Origin: Clostridia bacterium
GTDB taxonomy: Bacteria; Bacillota; Clostridia; Oscillospirales; Acutalibacteraceae
Assembly: GCA_017425745.1 (NCBI GenBank)
Contig: JAFOXT010000431.1
Location: 1-6,495, forward strand
DNA: 6,495 bases
Direction of reading: 5' to 3'
How positions within the stretch are numbered: position 1 is the first letter of the stretch; the number at the start of each line of letters is the position of its first letter. Below are positions 1 through 5,190 of this stretch, piece after piece. The position numbers and the translations under genes were made by a program. Under the pieces are notes generated by a model, which saw only the letters and a list, made by a program, of their open reading frames with translations, was not told the DNA's origin and made no database searches.

Positions 1-526
1 CGGTTATCACAACACCGTCATCCTTAAGAATACGGCTGATTTCCTTTTCGTGAAAGGGCGCAAAAAGGTGAAAGGCAAAATCAACACTGCCCTCAGCAAG
101 AGGAATTTTAGAGAGATTGGCAACAAAATAGGTGCCTTCGTTTTTTCTCTTGGCTGCAAGTCGCACCATTTCCTTTGAAATATCGAATCCGCAGATTTCT
201 CTGCCTGTCTCCGCCTTTATGCAGTGGGAGTAATAACCCTCACCGCAGCAGATATCGGCAACAACTGCATTTTCAGCAGTATTTTCCTTTATGTAAGAGG
301 ACAGATAATTCTTAAGAGAATCGAAGTAACCTTTTTCAAGAAAAGCTTTTCGTGACTGTGCCATTTCTCTGTTATCACCGATAAGCGAACCGTCCTTATG
401 GTTTCCCGTAAGAAGATTGACATAGCCCTCCTTAGCCTTATCAAAGCAGTGATTGTTACTGCATCTGTAGGTCTTTTCAAAAAGCTCAAGCCTTTCTGAG
501 CAAACGGGACAGGTAAGATTAATCAT
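1..526 (-). CDS. RlmA-like 23S rRNA (guanine-N1)-methyltransferase, 3' end cut off by the window
   Basis: Reading from the ATG at 526-524, the frame stays open to the window edge and gives about 175 residues; the family is usually about 270, so the C-terminal third is missing. The N-terminus has the RlmA-type zinc finger: C6, C9, C22 and H26 (CPVC, then CSNNH), followed by FDKAKEGYVNLL, which closely resembles the same region of E. coli RlmA. A class I SAM-binding motif follows (VVADICCGEGYYS, about residues 88-100), then an acidic strand end (GFDIS, 113-117) and LFAPFHEKEISRILKDDG (154-171). Known members methylate G745 (Gram-negative, RlmA-I) or G748 (Gram-positive, RlmA-II/TlrB type) of 23S rRNA in the cytoplasm; a Firmicute would be expected to have the G748 type, but this is inference. 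The start is supported by a GAGGTG ribosome binding site at 531-536. The gene begins 8 nt after the small Feo protein stop, so it is probably the distal gene of the feo operon. Confidence 0.88.
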   Translation of the reverse strand, partial: MINLTCPVCSERLELFEKTYRCSNNHCFDKAKEGYVNLLTGNHKDGSLIGDNREMAQSRKAFLEKGYFDSLKNYLSSYIKENTAENAVVADICCGEGYYSHCIKAETGREICGFDISKEMVRLAAKRKNEGTYFVANLSKIPLAEGSVDFAFHLFAPFHEKEISRILKDDGVVIT

Positions 527-530
527 AATA

Positions 531-537
531 CACCTCA
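531..537 (-). promoter_or_regulatory. Ribosome binding site of the methyltransferase overlapping the upstream stop codon
   Basis: On the minus strand the bases read TGAGGTG. The TGA is the stop codon of the small Cys-rich protein (537-535), and GAGGTG is the Shine-Dalgarno sequence of the methyltransferase, 4 nt before its ATG. Such an overlap usually means that ribosomes ending the first gene help start the second. It fixes the start of the methyltransferase and shows that both genes share one transcript. Confidence 0.7.
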
Positions 538-699
538 GTCAGTATCCTTAGTTTTATGGCAAGTGTCTTTGAATGCACATCCGCCACAACCGCAGGAGCA
601 TGAACTCTCCCCTCTTTTTTTCTTTTTGATTTCGTTTACTATAATAAGCGCAACTATTACAAAAATTATAAGTGCAACTATTATTGTGGGTGGGTTCAT
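535..699 (-). CDS. FeoB-associated Cys-rich membrane protein
   Basis: A 54-residue protein. It has one hydrophobic membrane segment at about residues 5-21 (TIIVALIIFVIVALIIV), a basic stretch NEIKKKKRG that predicts a cytoplasmic C-terminus, then a cysteine cluster CSCGCGGC (residues 34-41) and a further C47 followed by H48. This layout matches the small FeoB-associated Cys-rich membrane proteins found next to feoB in many Clostridia. Their role is not settled; handling Fe2+ at the cytoplasmic mouth of FeoB or assembling the FeoB complex are the usual suggestions. The start is well supported by AAGGAGGT at 705-712, 5 nt upstream. It follows feoB by 30 nt and precedes the methyltransferase by 8 nt, all on one strand. 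A longer open frame on the opposite strand across this site has no family features. Confidence 0.88.
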   Translation of the reverse strand: MNPPTIIVALIIFVIVALIIVNEIKKKKRGESSCSCGCGGCAFKDTCHKTKDTD

Positions 700-729
700 A
701 TTCTACCTCCTTTTATACCGAAAAAATGA

Positions 730-2913
730 TTATTTGTCAACTGCAAAGCGTTTTGATGAGTTTATTTTTCCCTCGTTGGGATTTTTTCTCACAAGAAGAT
801 AAACGAACACTACAAAAACAATTGACGCTGCAACTGTGCCCATGATATTACCTGTTCCGTTGAACCATGAACCGAACTGGAACACCATAAGTGAAATTGC
901 ATAAGCAAATGCGCACATATATGAAATTGTACCGATTGTCCATTTGTAGTTGTTCATTTCTCTTCTGATTGCACCCATAGCTGCAAAGCAAGGTGCACAG
1001 AGAAGATTGAAAATCATAAATGAATAGCCTGCAAGCTTGCTTGAGCCGAAAATTTCCTGACCGATAAGTGCAAGTCTTTCTGAATTCATTGAATCAACAA
1101 GCTCGAAAGCGAGGTCGGGGTTAGCCATTGAAGTAAGCGAGCCAAATACACCTACAACCTCTTCCTTAGCAACAAGACCAAGAAGAGTTGCAACTGCTGC
1201 CTGCCATGTGCCGAAGCCTAAAGGCTTGAAGAGCCAAGCGATAAGTCCGCCGAGGAATTCGAGGATTGAAGCACCGCCGTTTTCTTCGGTGATGTAATGG
1301 AAGCCGCCTTCAAAGGAAAGGCTGTTGAGTATCCAGATAATTACGCTTGCTGCGAGAATAACTGAACCTGCACGTTTAACGAATGACCAGCCTCTTTCCC
1401 ATGTTGTTCTGAAAATATTACCCATAACAGGAGCGTGATATGCGGGAAGCTCCATAACAAAGGGAGCAGGGTCACCGCGGAAGGGCTTTGTCTTTTTAAG
1501 AATAAGACCCGAAACGATTACGGCACCGATACCAAGAAAATAAGCTGAGGTTGCAACAAGAGCATTACCACCGAAAAGTGAGCCTGCAATCATGCTAACA
1601 ATAGGCATTTTTGCACCGCAGGGAATGAAGCCTGTTGTCATAATTGTCATTTTACGGTCACGGTCCTGTTCAATGGTTCTTGAAGCCATAATACCGGGCA
1701 CGCCGCAGCCTGTTGCAACAAGAAGCGGAATAAAGCTTTTGCCTGAAAGACCGAGCTTTCTGAAAAGTCTGTCCATAATAAAGGCAATTCTTGACATATA
1801 TCCGCAGTCTTCGAGAATTGAGAGCAGGAAGAAGAGTATCATCATCTGAGGCACAAAGCCTAAAACTGCACCCATACCGCCTACAATACCGTCAGCCACA
1901 AGACCGATGAGCCAGTCTGCGCAACCGATTGAAGTGAGAAGTTTGATTACAGCAGGAATGATTGTTTCACCAAAAAGAGTGTCATTCATAAAGCCTACTG
2001 TCCAATCACCGACTGAGCCGATTGAAATATAGTAAACAAACCACATCAGTCCGACGAAAATCGGAAGTGCAAGATACTTGTTGGTAACAATATTATCAAT
2101 TCTGTCTGAAATTGAAAGACCGTTGTGCTTTCTCTTGTAGCATTTCTTCATGAGGTCTTCTATGTAAACATAACGGTCATTAGTGATTATACTCTCAGCA
2201 TCGTCATCAAGCTTTTCTTCAACGCGTCTGATATCAAACTCAATATGCTCGCGTGTATTATCATCTAACTGAAGCTTTTCAAGAACTCTTTTATCTCTTT
2301 CAAAAATCTTTACTGCATACCATCTCTGCTGATCTTCAGGCATATTGTGTACTGTTACCTCTTCAATATGACCGAGTGCGTGCTCAACTGCACCGCTGAA
2401 AAGCACCGGAGGTACTGCCTTGCCCTCTCTTGCTTTTTCAATTGCAATAGTAGCTGCAAGCTCAATGCCGTCATTTTTAAGAGCAGAAATTTCCACTATA
2501 GGACAGCCAAGCTCCTTACTGAGAAGCTCAATATCAATTTCGTCACCGTTTTTTCTTACAATATCCATCATATTAATGGCTATTACAACGGGCACACCGA
2601 TTTCAATAAGCTGAGTTGTAAGATAAAGATTTCTTTCAAGATTAGTTCCGTCAACAATATTTAAAATTGCATCTGGGCGCTCAACAATAAGATAGTTTCT
2701 TGCAACTACCTCTTCAAGGGTGTAGGGTGAAAGCGAATAAATACCGGGAAGGTCAGTGATGATTATATCGCTGTCCTTTTTAAACTTACCCTCTTTTTTC
2801 TCAACGGTAACACCGGGCCAGTTGCCCACATACTGATTGGAGCCTGTAAGTGCATTGAAAAGTGTGGTTTTACCGCTGTTGGGATTTCCTGCAAGTGCTA
2901 TTTTTAAGCTCAT
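730..2913 (-). CDS. feoB: Ferrous iron transport protein B (FeoB), GTP-dependent Fe2+ permease
   Basis: A full-length 727-residue FeoB, an inner-membrane Fe2+ importer with a cytosolic G-protein domain. The N-terminal GTPase motifs are all visible: G1 GNPNSGKTT (9-17), G2 T36 within GVTVEKK, G3 DLPG (54-57), G4 NMMD (114-117, the FeoB variant of NKxD) and G5 SAL (143-145). A mainly helical, charged stretch (about 150-275, the GDI-like region) leads into the membrane domain. The membrane domain carries two nucleoside-transporter-like Gate regions with the conserved FeoB motifs LLVATGCGVPGI (397-408, C403) and GFIPCGAKMPI (428-438, C432), and later LLCAPCFAAMG (637-647). The short C-terminus KNPNEGKINSSKRF is hydrophilic. 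The start has a GGAGGT site at 2919-2924, 5 nt upstream. No motif is damaged, so the gene appears functional. It lies downstream of feoA but across an unusually long 227-bp gap containing an inverted repeat. Confidence 0.98.
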   Translation of the reverse strand: MSLKIALAGNPNSGKTTLFNALTGSNQYVGNWPGVTVEKKEGKFKKDSDIIITDLPGIYSLSPYTLEEVVARNYLIVERPDAILNIVDGTNLERNLYLTTQLIEIGVPVVIAINMMDIVRKNGDEIDIELLSKELGCPIVEISALKNDGIELAATIAIEKAREGKAVPPVLFSGAVEHALGHIEEVTVHNMPEDQQRWYAVKIFERDKRVLEKLQLDDNTREHIEFDIRRVEEKLDDDAESIITNDRYVYIEDLMKKCYKRKHNGLSISDRIDNIVTNKYLALPIFVGLMWFVYYISIGSVGDWTVGFMNDTLFGETIIPAVIKLLTSIGCADWLIGLVADGIVGGMGAVLGFVPQMMILFFLLSILEDCGYMSRIAFIMDRLFRKLGLSGKSFIPLLVATGCGVPGIMASRTIEQDRDRKMTIMTTGFIPCGAKMPIVSMIAGSLFGGNALVATSAYFLGIGAVIVSGLILKKTKPFRGDPAPFVMELPAYHAPVMGNIFRTTWERGWSFVKRAGSVILAASVIIWILNSLSFEGGFHYITEENGGASILEFLGGLIAWLFKPLGFGTWQAAVATLLGLVAKEEVVGVFGSLTSMANPDLAFELVDSMNSERLALIGQEIFGSSKLAGYSFMIFNLLCAPCFAAMGAIRREMNNYKWTIGTISYMCAFAYAISLMVFQFGSWFNGTGNIMGTVAASIVFVVFVYLLVRKNPNEGKINSSKRFAVDK

Positions 2914-2937
2914 TTTTTACCTCCGAAAACTGTTTTA

Positions 2938-3141
2938 AATGCACAATGCAAAGTGCAAAATGCAAAATGTCGGGTCGCTTCGCTCCGATTATATCCGTTT
3001 AAGGTCTGAATAAATATTTTAACATATATGCCGCCTTGGTAAAGCTCAAAATGCTCAAGGTATAATAACAAAAAAAACAATTACAGAACTATTTTTCTGC
3101 TTCGTCAGTTATTTTGCATTTTGCACTTTGCATTTTGCATT
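2938..3141. repeat. Inverted-repeat element (MITE-like) with heptamer-built arms, between feoA and feoB
   Basis: The left arm (2938-2968) and right arm (3111-3141) are 31 bp each and reverse-complementary at 30 of 31 positions; the only mismatch is C2944. Each arm is four 7-bp units of the form TGCAAAA/TGCAAAG (the left arm has one TGCACAA). The whole unit is 204 bp, with a 142-bp interior that codes for nothing. Just inside the left arm is TCGCTTCGCT, a double AGCGA on the other strand. The outermost base of the right arm is the last base of the feoA stop codon. No clear target-site duplication is visible. It could be a non-autonomous transposable element, or a structural RNA stem within the feoAB transcript. 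The inverted repeat is seen directly; mobility is inferred. Confidence 0.75.
2988..2993 (-). promoter_or_regulatory. Possible -10 box for feoB inside the repeat element
   Basis: An exact TATAAT occurs on the minus strand about 75 bp before the feoB start, inside the inverted-repeat element. At a 17-bp spacing the -35 position reads TATTTA, a poor match to TTGACA, and there is no extended -10 TG. In AT-rich intergenic DNA such a hexamer can occur by chance. It would only matter if feoB needs its own start site because of the inserted element. Confidence 0.2.
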
Positions 3142-3362
3142 CATTCTACCTCAATCATCTGTGCATCAGCTTTTCTGAGAGAAAGCTCATAACCGCGCAC
3201 CTTTATTTCAATGGGGTCGCCTAAAGGAGCAGCCTTACGCACAAAAATTGTAACATTTTTTGTTATACCCATATCCATAATTCTTCTTTTAACGGGTCCT
3301 TCACCGTGAAGCTTGACTACCTTTACGGTTTCGCCGATTTTTACATCTTTTAGAGTTTTCAT
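3141..3362 (-). CDS. feoA: Ferrous iron transport protein A (FeoA), SH3-like FeoB partner
   Basis: A 73-residue cytosolic protein of the normal length for FeoA. The FeoA signature is clear: GPVKRRIMDMGI (22-33), then VRKAAPLGDPIEIKVRGYEL (41-60) and the closing LRKADAQMIEV (62-72). These form the small SH3-like beta-barrel that is thought to bind FeoB and modulate its GTPase or transport activity. The start is supported by AAGGAGGT (3369-3376), 6 nt upstream. The stop codon TGA (3143-3141) touches the right arm of the inverted repeat, but the protein is complete to its usual end, so the repeat did not truncate it. It is the first gene of the feo operon, with promoter and operator-like sites directly upstream. 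Confidence 0.96.
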   Translation of the reverse strand: MKTLKDVKIGETVKVVKLHGEGPVKRRIMDMGITKNVTIFVRKAAPLGDPIEIKVRGYELSLRKADAQMIEVE

Positions 3363-3385
3363 AAGAAAACCTCCTTCAAGTTTTT

Positions 3386-3415
3386 GCTATACGATTAGTC
3401 TTGACTAACTGTCAG
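3386..3415 (-). promoter_or_regulatory. Second candidate feoA promoter with an operator in its spacer
   Basis: On the minus strand CTGACA (3415-3410) lies 18 bp from TATAGC (3391-3386), matching the consensus at 5/6 and 4/6. The feoA-proximal palindrome falls inside this spacer, a classic position for repression. The transcript would start next to the feoA ribosome binding site and have a very short leader. It is weaker than the promoter at 3455-3482 and may be chance. Confidence 0.3.
3393..3410. promoter_or_regulatory. DtxR-family-like operator, feoA-proximal copy
   Basis: The 18-mer GATTAGTCTTGACTAACT holds a perfect 6-bp inverted repeat, TTAGTC/GACTAA, around TT (3395-3408). It matches the second site at 3428-3445 in 14 of 18 positions with the same arm spacing. 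The TTAG-N6-CTAA pattern resembles the DtxR/IdeR-type iron box. Binding of an Fe2+-sensing DtxR-family repressor is inferred from this pattern and from its place before feoA; no regulator gene is in the window. Confidence 0.6.
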
Positions 3416-3427
3416 GTCTCTAAAAAA

Positions 3428-3445
3428 AGTTAGCCTTAACTAACT
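3428..3445. promoter_or_regulatory. DtxR-family-like operator, promoter-proximal copy
   Basis: AGTTAGCCTTAACTAACT has perfect 6-bp arms AGTTAG/CTAACT around a 6-bp centre, and its GTTAGCCT core is close to the DtxR/IdeR consensus core. It lies 35 bp from the other copy and starts about 10 bp downstream of the minus-strand -10 box, so a bound repressor would sit over the transcription start or early transcribed region. It does not resemble a classical Fur box (GATAATGATNATCATTATC). Confidence 0.65.
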
Positions 3446-3454
3446 CCATACAAT

Positions 3455-3482
3455 ATAATAATCATTTTACGGAAAAAGTCAA
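3455..3482 (-). promoter_or_regulatory. Sigma-A-type promoter of the feo operon
   Basis: On the minus strand TTGACT (3482-3477, 5/6 to TTGACA) is separated by 16 bp from TATTAT (3460-3455, 5/6 to TATAAT). The predicted start is near 3448, leaving a leader of about 85 nt before feoA that carries both operator-like palindromes. It is the best match in this gap on that strand. I see no riboswitch-like structure in the leader. Confidence 0.6.
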
Positions 3483-3566
3483 GGGGTTTTCTGAAGTTTT
3501 TTTAATTTTTTCGTCAAAACGCACAAATATCGCCCTTAATTTTCTATCCTCAAAAACTGAAAAGTG

Positions 3567-3575
3567 TGATATAAT
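3567..3575 (+). promoter_or_regulatory. Extended -10 promoter of the transporter gene
   Basis: TGATATAAT is an exact extended -10 (TG-N-TATAAT). No good -35 is present at 17 bp (TCCTCA), which extended -10 promoters can tolerate. The start would be near 3582, giving a 5' leader of about 46 nt. The leader holds a 10-bp direct repeat GTATAGAAAG (3587-3596 and 3605-3614, 18 bp apart), whose second copy leads into the AAAGGAG ribosome binding site at 3611-3617. Confidence 0.6.
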
Positions 3576-3627
3576 TAGTCTGTTAAGTATAGAAAGATTT
3601 TTCTGTATAGAAAGGAGAAAGAAAAAA

Positions 3628-5127
3628 ATGAATACTTACACCAATAAAGAAAGGAATATGTATCTGTTAGGTCTTATGGGCCAGAATGTTATTTACAACA
3701 TCATCGCAACAGGTATGACCTTCTATTTCCAGAGCGTTATCTTTATTCCCGCAGCAGCAATCAGCGTAATTATGGGTGTTGCAAGAATTTGGGACGCAAT
3801 CAACGACCCTATGATGGGTACAATCGTAGACAAAACAAGAAGCAAGTGGGGTAAATGCCGTCCCTATCTCTTCTTTGTTCCCGCAATCGTAATGGTTACC
3901 ACCTTCCTGACCTTCGTTAACGGTCAGTATTCAGGTGACAACTCAGCCACAAAAAATGCTCTCATTATCGGTTGGGCAGCAGTTTCTTATATCCTCTGGG
4001 GTATGACCTACACTGCAGGTGATATTCCCATCTGGGGCATCACTGCACTTATGACAGAAAAAGCTTCCGACAGAGAAAAGCTTATGGGTCTTGCAAGAAT
4101 CGTTGCCGGTGTAGGCGGCGGTGTTGCTCTTGTTGCAGTTCTTCCTGCTTCACAGGCTGTAGGTAATATGTTCACAGCAAACGGCATGAGCAACAAGGAC
4201 GGTCAGCAGTGGGGCTTTATCGTAGTATGCGGTATTCTTACACTTATCGGTTCACTTCTTTTCCAGTGCGCAGCTTATGCAAAGGAAAGAGTTCAGCAGC
4301 CTTCAGACGAACATAAGGGCTTTATCCAGAATGTTAAGATTATGTGGGGCTGTAAGCCCTTCAGAAGAATTCTCATCTCAGGCGTTATCCGCGCTCCGAT
4401 GAACATTCTTTCAATCGTTGCTATGACTCTTCTTTCATACTACTTCGGTGATAACGGCGGTGACGGTCAGAGCTACATTATCTATATGGTAATCCTCGGC
4501 GGTTCACTCTTTGGTGCTCAGTTTGTGGCAAACATCGTTGTACCGAAGCTTTGCGAAAAATTTGAAAAGAAGACAATTTTCAACTGGTGCTGTCTTATCA
4601 GTGCTATCCCCTTCGCACTCTTCTTTGTTATTTATCTTATCGACGGCACAAACCTCTTTGCTTGGCACTGGGTTGCTGTAATGGCAGTTCTCTTTGCAGT
4701 TTCAGGTGCAGGTATGGGTATCACAATGGTGCTTCAGTCAATTATGATTGCTGACTGCGTTGACTATGACGAGCTCAGAACAGGCTACCGTCCTGACGGT
4801 GTATTCTTCTCAGGTCAGTCATTTATCGTTAAGCTCGGTGCAGGTATCTCATCATTCATTCAGGGTATTGTATTTGCAGCAGTAGGCTTCAGCGGTGACA
4901 ATGTTCAGATCTGTAACGATATGCTTGCAGCATCACCCGCTTCTGACTTTATGTTTGCAACTGCTCCCGAATTTGAGCCTTACCGTTTCGGTATGTTCTT
5001 CCTTGTATCGGTTCCCGCAGCAATTACCTGCGCACTTTCAGTTATCCCGATGCTCAAGTACGAAATTTCAAACAAATCTCAGAAAGAAACTCTTGATGCC
5101 CTCAACGCAAAGAGAAACGCTGAATAA
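3628..5127 (+). CDS. MelB-like GPH-family glycoside:cation symporter (MFS superfamily)
   Basis: A complete 499-residue polytopic membrane protein, near the usual 450-500 of the glycoside-pentoside-hexuronide (GPH) family, which imports sugars or glycosides with Na+ or H+. The family signature RIWDAINDPMMG (53-64) is followed by VDKTRSKWGKCRPYLF (67-82). D56 and D60 correspond to the cation-site D55 and D59 of MelB; D132 in GDIPIW and R157 in LARIV appear to match MelB D124 and R149. The second GPH signature is present in DYDELRTGYRPDG (379-391) and FIVKLGAG (399-406), with K402 at the MelB K377 position. The MelB sugar-binding D19 position seems to be Q19/N20 here, so the substrate is probably not melibiose. 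About 12 hydrophobic segments are expected; the C-terminal tail is hydrophilic. The start has AAAGGAG 10 nt upstream. A hairpin terminator follows, then a flavoprotein gene. The substrate cannot be told from sequence alone. Confidence 0.9.
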   Translation: MNTYTNKERNMYLLGLMGQNVIYNIIATGMTFYFQSVIFIPAAAISVIMGVARIWDAINDPMMGTIVDKTRSKWGKCRPYLFFVPAIVMVTTFLTFVNGQYSGDNSATKNALIIGWAAVSYILWGMTYTAGDIPIWGITALMTEKASDREKLMGLARIVAGVGGGVALVAVLPASQAVGNMFTANGMSNKDGQQWGFIVVCGILTLIGSLLFQCAAYAKERVQQPSDEHKGFIQNVKIMWGCKPFRRILISGVIRAPMNILSIVAMTLLSYYFGDNGGDGQSYIIYMVILGGSLFGAQFVANIVVPKLCEKFEKKTIFNWCCLISAIPFALFFVIYLIDGTNLFAWHWVAVMAVLFAVSGAGMGITMVLQSIMIADCVDYDELRTGYRPDGVFFSGQSFIVKLGAGISSFIQGIVFAAVGFSGDNVQICNDMLAASPASDFMFATAPEFEPYRFGMFFLVSVPAAITCALSVIPMLKYEISNKSQKETLDALNAKRNAE

Positions 5128-5135
5128 AAAAACTC

Positions 5136-5163
5136 ATATGGGGGCATAATGCCCCCATGTTTT
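5136..5163 (+). terminator. Intrinsic terminator between the transporter and the flavoprotein
   Basis: A perfect 9-bp GC-rich stem ATGGGGGCA (5138-5146) / TGCCCCCAT (5150-5158) encloses a 3-nt loop, extended by a wobble and an A-T pair, and runs into GTTTTATT. It begins 8 nt after the transporter stop codon. A run of A precedes it (5126-5132), so it would terminate minus-strand transcripts even better. On the plus strand the T-run is short, so read-through is plausible. Confidence 0.85.
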
Positions 5164-5190
5164 ATTAAATCGGAAAGGAGTAATTTTGTT

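Noticed and set aside
289..489. A 66-codon minus-strand open frame
   Set aside because: It overlaps the RlmA-like gene in another frame on the same strand; the RlmA frame has the zinc finger, the SAM motif and a good ribosome binding site.
563..802. A 79-codon plus-strand open frame with hydrophobic stretches
   Set aside because: It is antisense to the Cys-rich protein gene and the end of feoB. Its hydrophobic look comes from the complement of those genes, and it has no ribosome binding site.
2347..2664. Plus-strand open frames of 105 and 64 codons inside feoB
   Set aside because: They are antisense to the conserved FeoB GTPase domain and have no recognisable motifs.
3034..3062. CCTTG...CAAGG pair within the repeat interior as a terminator
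   Set aside because: Only 5 bp of stem with a long loop and no T-run placed directly after it on either strand.
2938..3141. Short regular repeats as a CRISPR array
   Set aside because: The 7-bp units are contiguous with no spacers, and the two groups are in inverse orientation, so they are inverted-repeat arms.
3454..3459. TATAAT on the plus strand in the feoA upstream region
   Set aside because: It overlaps the complement of the feo -10, has no usable -35 at 16-18 bp, and lies about 170 bp before the transporter, which has a better extended -10 nearer to it.
3574..3586. TTAGTCTGTTAAG next to the transporter -10, similar to the left half of the feoA operator
   Set aside because: Only one half-site (ATTAGTCT) matches. 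The second arm lacks CTAACT at the right spacing, so joint iron control of the transporter is not supported.
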